A stretch of DNA of 9,397 bases from an uncultured Clostridia bacterium (GCA_934292955.1 CAKQXZ010000082.1:1-9397); one strand, 5' to 3'; counted from the stretch's first letter, positions 1-7,028 are shown. Program-made: numbers and translations. The notes: a model not told the origin generated them from the letters alone.

Positions 1-331
1 ACCGCCGATTCGTTTTTAAGATAATGCCCGAACGCCACCGCAAGCGACGTTTTACCCGTTCCCGACATACCCTGCATTAACAGAATATGCGATACAGATA
101 GCCCCGAAACAAACTGCCGTATATGCGACGGCGTGTAGTAAAGTTTTAGTTCGCCCGCGCAGAAATTACGGAAATCTTCGCACAGGTCTTTAAGCGTTAC
201 GCCGTTATCGAACGTTACGGTTTTCTGTTTTTTGCGTTCTTCGTCGATTTCGGTAAGGCGGGCAAATCGCGGCTGTCCGTCAACAGATTCTTCTTTTTTG
301 TCGTCGTCCTTTTCACCCGCTCCGTTGTTGC
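1..331. repeat. Copy 1 of an intra-operon duplication (gene D)
   Basis: This stretch aligns base for base with 3809..4139 in gene B (offset 3808). I count 15 mismatches in the first 302 positions and a rapid rise after that. It covers the linker and the AAA+ domain up to and including Walker A. It probably continues beyond the left edge, so its full length is unknown. Confidence 0.95.
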
Positions 332-608
332 CCGTAAGCGCGTCTGCTGAAATAGTCACGTTATCGTACTCGCTTTTTCTGTCGGGCTTATTTTTCAGCG
401 ATTTTATAGCCGCCGCCAGAAAAACTATCGCCGTTGCAAGCAGCAAAAACATCAGCACAAGCACGACGTAAACCGTTTCGGAACGTATCAGTTCAAAGTT
501 GAACAGTCCGTCCGTATTTGTTCCGAGCAACGTCACAAGAAACAACAGCCCGATAACGGAAACAACTACAAGCAAAACTACCAGCGGCGCAATTTTCTTT
601 TTTCTCAT
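1..608 (-). CDS. Membrane-anchored McrB-like AAA+ NTPase, second copy (gene D), C-terminus outside window
   Basis: I read 202 complete codons from the ATG at 608..606 to the window edge with no stop, so this is the N-terminal part of a longer protein. Two hydrophobic helices (about residues 6-28 and 46-69) form a membrane hairpin. A charged linker (about 70-110) follows, then the start of an AAA+ domain with Walker A GMSGTGKT at residues 180-187. Residues 103-202 are identical to residues 77-176 of gene B (3004..4338), so the missing part is expected to carry an LDEMN-type Walker B as B does. The start overlaps the stop of gene C as ATGA, and a GGGGTGA ribosome binding site precedes it. It is the fourth gene of the operon. 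By homology it is an NTP-driven, membrane-tethered partner of gene C; its biological role is inference. Family placement is confident, function is not. Confidence 0.88.
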   Translation of the reverse strand, partial: MRKKKIAPLVVLLVVVSVIGLLFLVTLLGTNTDGLFNFELIRSETVYVVLVLMFLLLATAIVFLAAAIKSLKNKPDRKSEYDNVTISADALTGNNGAGEKDDDKKEESVDGQPRFARLTEIDEERKKQKTVTFDNGVTLKDLCEDFRNFCAGELKLYYTPSHIRQFVSGLSVSHILLMQGMSGTGKTSLAVAFGHYLKNESA

Positions 609-3043
609 TGTGTCACCCCGCCGTTTTCATTGCTCTCTTTATCAGCCGTTTTTTCCGCCGCCGTATTCAAATCGTCTGCGTTTTTATATACCGATAAATC
701 TTCGGTTATCGCCGCGTTTTCAACCGCATTATCAACTGCGTTATCTGCAATATCGGCGGTCGCATTATTCAAAGAATTGCCTGTTGTATCGGCCGCAACG
801 TTTACAGCGTTATCATTGCCGGCTGCAACGTTATCGTTTTCCGCGTTTTTATTATCCGCAACGCCGTCCGCAGCGCCGGCAACAGACGCGCCGTTTCTCG
901 GCATGGTCTGCGCTTTTAAGGCAAGTTCTTCTCTGCGGCGCACGTCTTCGCTTTTCGCCGCCTGTTCGGCTTCTTCTTTGCGCTTGCGGTCGCTTTCTTT
1001 CTCGTTCTGTTCGGCTACGAAAACGTCAAATGCTTTCTGACGTTCGTCTTTTGCCTTGCCCTTTGCTCTCGTTTCGGTTTCGAGTTCTTCGTCCACCTTC
1101 CACAAAAACTCTTTTCTGACCGCCTTTTTGGTAACTTTCCACTGCTTTTTGAAAAATTTAAGAAACTGAACGTATGCGCTTTCCAGTTCTTTGAACTTTT
1201 CTTCGCTCGTATAGTCGGTTATAACGGGCATTCCGCACTGTTGTTTCAGCGCGACAAGTTCGCCTTTACACAAATCGCGGTCGGATTTGGCAGCCAGCAT
1301 TTCCGCCTGACATTCCGCCGCGCGGGCGTTCGCTTCGGTCGTTGCCTTGTCCGATTCAAGCCTGACTTCTTTTGCGCTTTTTTCGAAATAATCGCGCATT
1401 TCGTCTACTTTTTTATTGCATTCGCGCTCGCTTGTTTCAACCCGTTCGGCGCATGCCTTTTCGTTTTCGGTTATGCGCGCGGCGCAATTTTTCTCGTGCT
1501 CCGAATTGATTTTTTCGCACTCGATAAGCAAATTTTCTTTTTCTCTTTCGTGCGCGATATTCTCTTCGGTAATCTTGCGTTCGAACTCGGCTTGCTGCAA
1601 CGCGTTCGCCTGTTCTTTTTCGGTTATAATGCGGTCCTTAATTAAAAGTTCGTCGTCTTTATCGCGGATAACCTGCTGCAAATTTTTGATTTCCGCAACC
1701 TTTTCTTCGCGTTCGGCTTTTAACGCTTCTATTTCTACGCGCGCTTTTTTAAGCAGAATGCCGTCTTCTTTGAGTTTTGCGTTCAGCTCTTCCAGCGCGA
1801 CAAGATATTCTTCCGGCCCCTTGCCCGTCGCGCGCAGACGATTTTTAAGATCTTCGACCTTTTTAATCGCTTCTTCGCGCTCTTTTTCGGCGGCAAGTTT
1901 TTCGTTTTCGATAAACCGTTCTTTAAGCAACGGAGTAAGTCTGTTGCCGTACTCGTAAACAAGATGCATTTCGCCGAGCATGACGCCGCAATATTTATCG
2001 AACATTTCTTCGGGCAACGGCTTGAACGACGTGTTTTTAGTCTTGATTTCGTACCCCGGTTTATTGTACGTCGTCAAAAAATGATACAGTTCGGTCGCAT
2101 GCTTGAAGTTATCGTCCATTTTAAGCACGTTGGTCTTGATAATGGGCGGCTTAAGCATCGGCGCTTTAGAAACTTCGCTCATCAGCGGAGTCATAAGCAA
2201 CATAGAAACAAAGCCCTGCTCGCGGTGAATTTTATCTATCAACGCCTTGGCTTCGGCGTTTTCCGCGGTAACGGTATCGGCTCTGTTTTCGTCGTTGATG
2301 TTTATCGTGTATGAAATTTTGCGCTTGGACGTAGCGATATTTTTAGATACCGCAAACGAGCATTTGTATGTATTGAAACTTTCGGCGATCTTGCTTATGC
2401 GCGTTTCTATAAACCCTTTAAGGTAAATAAGAAGCATGTACAAAAAGCGGTTTTCATACACCGCGTAATCGCTGTAGTTTTCTACGTTATACAGTTTATC
2501 GGGTACGATATCGTCGCCTTCGTCATACTCGCGCGTAATCATTTCGCTGTGCCGCGCCAGATGCCTGACCGACGAAACCGACACCTTTTTCGTGCGCTCT
2601 ATCGGCAGAACTTCGCCGTTCTTGGTGATAAACTGCCGCTCTTCTTTAATCGCCTTTTCAAGATATACGAGTTCTTTTTCGATTTCAAGAACCCAGTCGG
2701 AATCGATAACGCAATACGTCCTGTCAAAAACAAGCCCGTCCTTTTCGCTCGAAGCCCGCTTGAATTCGGCTTTAAGCGCATTGCTTTCTTTATCGTCCGA
2801 TATCGATTTCAGATACGCGCCCAGCGCACTGTAAAATAAATCAAGCCGTTCCATTGCTTCCCCATAATATAGTCGTTCGGGCGCGCCGTTTTCCGTCCGC
2901 GTCCGCTTTACCGCGTTTTTGTTCGCCGCAATTTTCGTAAACGCCGCTTTTTCTTGCAGCCGTTCACACCGCTTTGTCGCCTTTGCTATATTTGCCTTCT
3001 TTTTTAAGATATGGTGTCGAGTCTGTGCAGATATTTTTTGCAC
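605..3043 (-). CDS. DUF2357/McrC-partner-like protein with long coiled coil and Asn/Ala-rich tail (gene C)
   Basis: The protein is 812 residues with no signal peptide or membrane helix, so it is probably cytosolic. Residues 1-60 are basic. Residues about 105-375 form a globular part with a charged SVRHLARHSEMIT segment (158-170) and a YAVYENRFLYMLL segment (193-205), which resembles the ENRF region of DUF2357 proteins that pair with McrB-type ATPases. Residues about 375-600 and 650-712 are strongly heptad-like, rich in Glu, Lys and Ala. Residues about 718-808 are low complexity (Asn, Ala, Asp). I see no convincing PD-(D/E)xK nuclease motif. The gene sits between two McrB-like ATPase genes, overlapping B by up to 40 nt and D by ATGA, so it is likely the shared partner or scaffold. 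The start is uncertain: GTG at 3043 has a poor ribosome binding site, while ATG at 2854 follows GGGGAAG. I kept the long form because the 150 nt between them has coding-like codons and would otherwise be a gap. Confidence 0.75.
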   Translation of the reverse strand: MQKISAQTRHHILKKKANIAKATKRCERLQEKAAFTKIAANKNAVKRTRTENGAPERLYYGEAMERLDLFYSALGAYLKSISDDKESNALKAEFKRASSEKDGLVFDRTYCVIDSDWVLEIEKELVYLEKAIKEERQFITKNGEVLPIERTKKVSVSSVRHLARHSEMITREYDEGDDIVPDKLYNVENYSDYAVYENRFLYMLLIYLKGFIETRISKIAESFNTYKCSFAVSKNIATSKRKISYTININDENRADTVTAENAEAKALIDKIHREQGFVSMLLMTPLMSEVSKAPMLKPPIIKTNVLKMDDNFKHATELYHFLTTYNKPGYEIKTKNTSFKPLPEEMFDKYCGVMLGEMHLVYEYGNRLTPLLKERFIENEKLAAEKEREEAIKKVEDLKNRLRATGKGPEEYLVALEELNAKLKEDGILLKKARVEIEALKAEREEKVAEIKNLQQVIRDKDDELLIKDRIITEKEQANALQQAEFERKITEENIAHEREKENLLIECEKINSEHEKNCAARITENEKACAERVETSERECNKKVDEMRDYFEKSAKEVRLESDKATTEANARAAECQAEMLAAKSDRDLCKGELVALKQQCGMPVITDYTSEEKFKELESAYVQFLKFFKKQWKVTKKAVRKEFLWKVDEELETETRAKGKAKDERQKAFDVFVAEQNEKESDRKRKEEAEQAAKSEDVRRREELALKAQTMPRNGASVAGAADGVADNKNAENDNVAAGNDNAVNVAADTTGNSLNNATADIADNAVDNAVENAAITEDLSVYKNADDLNTAAEKTADKESNENGGVTQ
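620..890 (-). repeat. Low-complexity Asn/Ala/Asp-coding tail of gene C
   Basis: The C-terminal codons of gene C encode imperfect short repeats such as NAVDNAVENA and GNDNAVNVAAD, with GCAACGTTATC-like words recurring in the DNA. The segment is probably disordered. Such tracts vary in length between strains by slippage, which is inference here. Confidence 0.6.
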
Positions 3044-4338
3044 GCGACCATTTTATCCGTGCCGAATACTTCGTCGAGATAGTTGCACAAATCGCCTATC
3101 GTGTCTTTAACGTATATCGGGTTCTGCGACTCGAGCTTTCGCAATACTTTCTTTGCAAGTATATCGTCTATCGCTTCTATTTCGTCGCCCCCACACGCTA
3201 TCATGACCGGCACGTATTCTTTTATTTGTTTCATTATTCGGTTCCCGAACGTCACATGATATCTGTCTATCATGTATTCGTCAAGTTTGCCTATTCTCTT
3301 AAGGCTGCGCTCGGTTATTGCGTATTCCGTCCGCGCGCTCTTGCAAAGTTCCTTAAAGTAATCGGACGATATCCGCCTTTGCGTTGTTTTCGGCGCGTCG
3401 AACGGCTTGCATTTATCGTCAAGGTTCATAACCATTGCGCGGTCGTAAACCTTATCTGATATTACAAACGTCGAGTCGTCGTTGTTCGCCGTCCCGATAA
3501 ACCACATATTTGCGGGCAAAGGTATTTTTCCGCCGACTAATCCTTTCGGGTCGTTTTCCCATACGTCGGTCACTATATCAAGGTTTTTATCGCTGTTTTC
3601 GGGAAGTTCCAGCATCGACAAGAACTCCGCAAAATAATACTCAACCCTTGCTATGTTCATTTCGTCAAGCACGGTTATGAATATTTCTTTAGACCCGTTC
3701 GCTTCGTACATTTTTTCAAGCAAGCCCGTTTCGTTGAATTTGCGTGTAAACTCGTTGTAATATCCGAGAAGATCGGTTCTTTCTTTCCACATCGGTTGAA
3801 TAGGAATAACCGCCGATTCGTTTTTAAGATAATGCCCGAACGCCACCGCAAGCGACGTTTTACCCGTTCCCGACATACCCTGCATCAACAGAATATGCGA
3901 TACCGATAGTCCCGAAACAAACTGCCGTATATGCGACGGTGTGTAATACAGTTTAAGTTCTCCCGCGCAGAAATTACGGAAATCTTCGCACAGATCTTTA
4001 AGCGTTACGCCGTTATCGAACGTAACGGTTTTCTGTTTTTTGCGTTCTTCGTCGATTTCGGTAAGACGAGCAAATCTCGGCTGCCCGTCAACAGATTCTT
4101 CTTTTTTATCATTACCCTTTTCACCCGTTCCGTTGTTACCGCCGTTATCTGTGTTTTTGTGTTCTACGGTAACGGCAAGCGCGTCGGACTTTCTGCTTTC
4201 GTTTATAAGCAAAACGATAATGAGCGCGATAAGCACGGCGATAAGCACCGCGGCATAAACAATCAGCGCGGCTTTGCTTGACAAAAACTGCCATAGCGAC
4301 GCACAAAAAAGTTCGGCATTAAATACAGGCAGGCTCAT
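3004..4338 (-). CDS. Membrane-anchored McrB-like AAA+ NTPase (gene B)
   Basis: The protein is 444 residues. One hydrophobic helix (about 23-45) is followed by a Gly/Asn/Lys-rich linker (50-85), so the AAA+ domain should face the cytosol. Walker A is GMSGTGKT (154-161). Walker B reads ITVLDEMNIARVEYYFAEF (221-239), the hallmark arrangement of McrB-type ATPases. LPANMWFIGTANNDDST (274-290) is the sensor-1 region, and SDKVYDRA (294-301) holds a candidate arginine finger, R300. The McrB GTP signature MNxxD is ANNDD here, so nucleotide preference is open. There is no DNA-recognition domain like that at the N-terminus of E. coli McrB; the membrane helix takes its place. The start overlaps the stop of gene A as ATGA, behind a GGGGGTGG ribosome binding site. 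It is the second gene of the operon and a close paralogue of gene D. It probably powers a complex with C, and perhaps with A. Confidence 0.9.
   Translation of the reverse strand: MSLPVFNAELFCASLWQFLSSKAALIVYAAVLIAVLIALIIVLLINESRKSDALAVTVEHKNTDNGGNNGTGEKGNDKKEESVDGQPRFARLTEIDEERKKQKTVTFDNGVTLKDLCEDFRNFCAGELKLYYTPSHIRQFVSGLSVSHILLMQGMSGTGKTSLAVAFGHYLKNESAVIPIQPMWKERTDLLGYYNEFTRKFNETGLLEKMYEANGSKEIFITVLDEMNIARVEYYFAEFLSMLELPENSDKNLDIVTDVWENDPKGLVGGKIPLPANMWFIGTANNDDSTFVISDKVYDRAMVMNLDDKCKPFDAPKTTQRRISSDYFKELCKSARTEYAITERSLKRIGKLDEYMIDRYHVTFGNRIMKQIKEYVPVMIACGGDEIEAIDDILAKKVLRKLESQNPIYVKDTIGDLCNYLDEVFGTDKMVACKKYLHRLDTIS
3809..4139. repeat. Copy 2 of an intra-operon duplication (gene B)
   Basis: This is the partner of 1..331 in the same orientation, about 3.8 kb away with gene C and the ends of B and D between. 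Similarity falls off abruptly on the side coding for the membrane anchors, where only short RKS and NNGxGEK blocks are still shared at protein level. Confidence 0.95.
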
Positions 4339-5744
4339 TTTACCACCCCCGCGGCGCGCAATGCGTTCTGCGTTTTTTCGGTGTTGCCGATTCCGAAAAG
4401 ATCGTCTAAAAATACGCTGATCGCTTCGGTTTCGTCTTCGTTGAGTTTCGCTATATCGTCGCCCGACAAAAGCGGCACGACGAGCGCGGCTATACCTTCG
4501 TCAAGCGCGGCAACGTCTTCGTAACCGCACGCAACGTAAACCGACGAATATTTTTCAAGCCGTCTCGTGACGATATTGTCTATTTTAACCGAAAGTTTAT
4601 TTTTCTCTATAAACCCGACCAGCTTGTCGAACTTGTTCCACAGTTCGAGCGAAACGAAATTTTCGGTCAGCACGTCGTTGAACAGATTGGTCATATGAAT
4701 TGCCGAAACGGGTTTATCGTTGTTTTCTATAGCGGGCAGATCGCCGCTTTCGTTTTTCACAACGGCATAATCCCCGCCGTTAAACATTACGCCGTATTTA
4801 TCCGAATGCAGCGGATCGGGCTGTTCGAACTCGTTCGGCTCTGCTCCGAGCATTGCAAACCACATATTTGCGGGTAACGTCAGCCTGCCGTCGCTTATTC
4901 CCGGCAGGTTTATAAGCCGACCGTAATAGTCGAAAGGCACGCTGCACTCGTTTCCGCTCTGCGCATAGGCGAAGAAATCGGAAAAGTAAGAAGCAAACCG
5001 CGTGTAATGCACGTTGTATTCCGAAATAACGCGCAACGACTCGGGCGCGCGCGTAGCCGAGTAAACGTCCACTGCAAAACTGCTCTCTCCGCTTTCGGGC
5101 GAAGTCGGGTAAATAAGTTTAACGGGCGCAAGCATATCGACCGTTTCGCCGCTCATAGCCGACGGAGTGCCGAACCAGCACGACAGCGCGCGGACAAGAA
5201 CGGCGTTTTTAACGTCGCCCGAAAAATAAATCAATCGCGTAGAAGCCATCAACGCAAAAAGTTTCGTTGCGTCTTCGGCGGTAAAGCCCGCAAGATATCT
5301 GCCGCAAAACTCGGTAAAAGCCGCCAACGCATACGGAAGGTCGCACGAATCATCATAGGTCAGAACGCGATTTTCCTGCGACTTTGCAAGAATGCCGCTT
5401 TTAACTACGGGGGCGGCTTCGGCAGGCTTATTCTGCGTGATATCCGTAACGATTTTGCGCTGCGTCAGGGGCGTCAACGCGTACTTCTGCTTTCTTGAAA
5501 GCACCACTATCAGGCGGATAAAGCAGTATGTAAAGAAAATGCAGTACGCGCCTATCCACAGAATGATTTTCACCTGATCGGCGGTATTAAGCATAAGTAA
5601 TCCGTCCACGGGCGAATCCACATATTCGCCGCGCGTAAGAAAAAACACGCGAATCGCCACGAGTATCGCAAAAACTATCGGCAGAATAATCAGCGTTCTG
5701 ATTTTCTTTTTCCAGCGCGAAAAGCGGTCAAATTCTTTACCCAT
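4335..5744 (-). CDS. Two-helix membrane protein, degenerate McrB-like pseudo-ATPase (gene A)
   Basis: The protein is 469 residues from the ATG at 5744, chosen because AAGGAG lies 5 nt upstream; an in-frame ATG at 5783 lacks this. Membrane helices lie at about 17-37 and 58-83. The remainder lines up end to end with gene B: both have a DLxxALxxFxxFC-like stretch, LPANMWF (290-296 here, 274-280 in B), a VACGYEDVAALDE / IACGGDEIEAIDD segment, and a VFLDDLFG / NYLDEVFG segment near the end. The catalytic positions are lost. The Walker A equivalent begins GDVKNAVL, with Val for the essential Lys. Walker B LDEMN has become ISEYN, the sensor Asn aligns with Ala 301, and the arginine finger aligns with Met. 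The fold therefore looks kept while hydrolysis looks lost. It is the first gene of the operon, and a regulatory or structural subunit of the AAA+ ring is my inference. Confidence 0.8.
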   Translation of the reverse strand: MGKEFDRFSRWKKKIRTLIILPIVFAILVAIRVFFLTRGEYVDSPVDGLLMLNTADQVKIILWIGAYCIFFTYCFIRLIVVLSRKQKYALTPLTQRKIVTDITQNKPAEAAPVVKSGILAKSQENRVLTYDDSCDLPYALAAFTEFCGRYLAGFTAEDATKLFALMASTRLIYFSGDVKNAVLVRALSCWFGTPSAMSGETVDMLAPVKLIYPTSPESGESSFAVDVYSATRAPESLRVISEYNVHYTRFASYFSDFFAYAQSGNECSVPFDYYGRLINLPGISDGRLTLPANMWFAMLGAEPNEFEQPDPLHSDKYGVMFNGGDYAVVKNESGDLPAIENNDKPVSAIHMTNLFNDVLTENFVSLELWNKFDKLVGFIEKNKLSVKIDNIVTRRLEKYSSVYVACGYEDVAALDEGIAALVVPLLSGDDIAKLNEDETEAISVFLDDLFGIGNTEKTQNALRAAGVVK

Positions 5745-5749
5745 TTTTA

Positions 5750-5756
5750 CTCCTTC
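5750..5756 (-). promoter_or_regulatory. Ribosome binding site fixing the start of gene A
   Basis: The minus strand reads GAAGGAG, 5 nt before the ATG at 5744. It is the strongest Shine-Dalgarno match in the operon and argues for the shorter form of gene A rather than the in-frame ATG 39 nt upstream. Confidence 0.8.
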
Positions 5757-5937
5757 AAAGTCTGCGTAATGCGTTCTGCTCACGCCTACTTCTTTTGTTT
5801 TTAGCTACGACGTTATCGTTTATTTTGCCCTGTAATCCCGCGCCTGAACCACACGTCGCTTTTATAACGATATGATATTGCAATTCCGTCGCAGTTTCGC
5901 AGAGCAAAGTAACTCTTATTTATATATTTTTTATCTT

Positions 5938-5966
5938 ATATTAACATATATAGCGATTGTTTTCAA
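5938..5966 (-). promoter_or_regulatory. Probable promoter of the A-B-C-D operon
   Basis: On the minus strand, TTGAAA (5966..5961) is followed by a 17-nt spacer and TAATAT (5943..5938), with TG one base upstream of the -10 as an extended element. Transcription would start near 5930, leaving a leader of about 185 nt before gene A. The -10 box matches consensus at only four of six positions, so the promoter may be weak or need activation. The surroundings are very AT-rich, so other -10-like boxes exist. Confidence 0.5.
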
Positions 5967-6103
5967 GCAAAAATTGCGCAAAACCCCGAAAAAATGCATA
6001 ATATCGGCATTTTCCCTCCATAAAAAACGCCCGAAACATCAAGAAAAAACATCAAACAAGTACGCAACATAAGCAAAAGGCTGCGCACATTTTTTATAAA
6101 AAA

Positions 6104-6137
6104 CCCAACAAAAAGTCGCGCTATAAGTCGATTATCG
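6104..6137. repeat. Direct repeat copy 1 with CGATTATCG core
   Basis: This 34-bp unit begins CCCAACAAAAA and ends GTCGATTATCG. It matches 6184..6217 at exactly 80 bp distance, except for a changed block in the middle and one other base. The end contains the small palindrome CGAT-T-ATCG. It may be an operator pair or a remnant of a dispersed repeat. Confidence 0.7.
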
Positions 6138-6183
6138 TACACTTACGCATATATTCGGGCATTTTACCTGTTTACCCCGCAAT

Positions 6184-6217
6184 CCCAACAAAAACCCCGC
6201 CTATAGGTCGATTATCG
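6184..6217. repeat. Direct repeat copy 2 with CGATTATCG core
   Basis: Second copy of the 34-bp unit, in the same orientation as 6104..6137. It lies just past the terminator of the 6282..6788 gene and about 220 bp upstream of the operon -35 box. Confidence 0.7.
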
Positions 6218-6232
6218 GCATATTTTGCACAT

Positions 6233-6263
6233 AAAAAAACACTGTCCGATATTTCAGACAGTG
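6233..6263 (-). terminator. Rho-independent terminator of the 6282..6788 gene
   Basis: On the minus strand a perfect 7-bp stem, CACTGTC/GACAGTG (6263..6257 with 6246..6240), has a 10-nt loop and is followed by seven T. It sits 19 nt after the stop codon. Confidence 0.92.
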
Positions 6264-6281
6264 CTATTATTTAATTGTAAA

Positions 6282-6788
6282 TTACCACTCAAAGCGTGCG
6301 CGCGAAGCAATTTTCTGAAGTTTTTTCACCTGTTTCGGGCTAAGATTACCTGCGACTTCAAGTCGGAAATAATTAACATATGTTTCTTTATAAGACGGAG
6401 TATCGCCCGACTCAAGAGTCCATTTCGGCGTGATACACTTTTCACTCGGAACTTCCGTTCTTGATATAATATATCCGTATTTTTCAGATTTAAGAAGGTA
6501 TACTTTAGTGCCGCGCACATATTCGCCTTTCGTCATCGTCGGATTCTTTTCAACATATAAACGTCCGTCTTCATATCCCGTCTTATAAACTTCTTTTCCC
6601 GGCTTTGTATAGCTGTCGCAGTAAATCATATCGGATTGCAAACGTTTATTCTCGAAAATACAGTTACCGTTTCTTAATCTGTTCACAAGCTTTTTACGAT
6701 GCGCAAAATATGATATAAGAAAGACTATAGCGAACAAATTCGCCAACATGTAAAAAACGGCAATAACTACAGCAATAATCTCTTCCAT
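6282..6788 (-). CDS. Small single-helix membrane protein of unknown function
   Basis: The protein is 168 residues. A hydrophobic helix at about 4-27 is followed by a basic HRKKLVNRLR stretch (30-39), which by the positive-inside rule puts the C-terminal domain in the cytosol. The rest looks like a small beta-rich domain ending in a basic helix (LSPKQVKKLQKIASR). I do not recognise the family. It has its own promoter (6818..6846) and terminator (6233..6263), so it is monocistronic and separate from the operon it precedes. AAGGAG at 6801..6806 lies 12 nt from the ATG, slightly far, but no other start fits better. Its codons are more AT-rich than those of genes A-D. That it is real is well supported; its function is unknown. 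Confidence 0.82.
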   Translation of the reverse strand: MEEIIAVVIAVFYMLANLFAIVFLISYFAHRKKLVNRLRNGNCIFENKRLQSDMIYCDSYTKPGKEVYKTGYEDGRLYVEKNPTMTKGEYVRGTKVYLLKSEKYGYIISRTEVPSEKCITPKWTLESGDTPSYKETYVNYFRLEVAGNLSPKQVKKLQKIASRARFEW

Positions 6789-6800
6789 AAACTTTTATAT

Positions 6801-6846
6801 CTCCTTTTTACTTTAACATTCTATCATGACCGATTTTATATGTCAA
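6801..6846 (-). promoter_or_regulatory. Near-consensus promoter and RBS of the 6282..6788 gene
   Basis: Minus strand TTGACA (6846..6841), a 17-nt spacer and TAGAAT (6823..6818) with an extended TGA in front. Transcription should start near 6811, a few bases before the AAGGAG ribosome binding site (6806..6801). This predicts strong basal expression with a very short leader. Confidence 0.88.
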
Positions 6847-7028
6847 TAATATTCATTCGATTCAAAAAAATCAAACGGTTTTCCAAAATCAAATATAAAA
6901 ATTCAATAAATTCCCGCAAAAAACTCATTCAAACTGTGCTTATCAATTAGCCTTGACGCAATCCCTTTTTGTGAACTATAAACCGTTACTCACGCACAAT
7001 CTATTTCATTGTACAAGCACATTTTCCC

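Larger units (their letters stand above)
5745..6232. other. Intergenic and leader region upstream of the operon
   Basis: About 490 nt without a convincing gene. It holds the operon promoter, an approximately 185-nt leader with CGTTAT/ATAACG and CGACGT/ACGTCG complementary words that could form alternative hairpins, an AT-rich block around 5915-5960, and the direct repeat pair at 6104 and 6184. Short open frames here lack ribosome binding sites and coding character. I recognise no riboswitch. Confidence 0.5.

Noticed and set aside
2005..2115. Possible PD-(D/E)xK nuclease motif in gene C (Asp 310/311 and E332-I-K334)
   Set aside because: The spacing could fit, but the surrounding residues look helical and no supporting third motif is visible. 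One chance ExK in a Lys/Glu-rich protein is not evidence.
232..5577. Many open frames on the plus strand opposite genes A-D, up to 206 codons
   Set aside because: They lie antisense to well-supported minus-strand genes, have biased composition (runs of Ser, Phe, Arg) produced by mirrored codon use, and lack ribosome binding sites. Two of them share a start only because they are shadows of the B/D duplication.
5745..5930. Riboswitch in the operon leader
   Set aside because: Some complementary words exist, but I recognise no conserved riboswitch core and no terminator or RBS-sequestering switch.
6104..6217. CRISPR array
   Set aside because: Only two imperfect units 80 bp apart, no further repeats, no cas genes.
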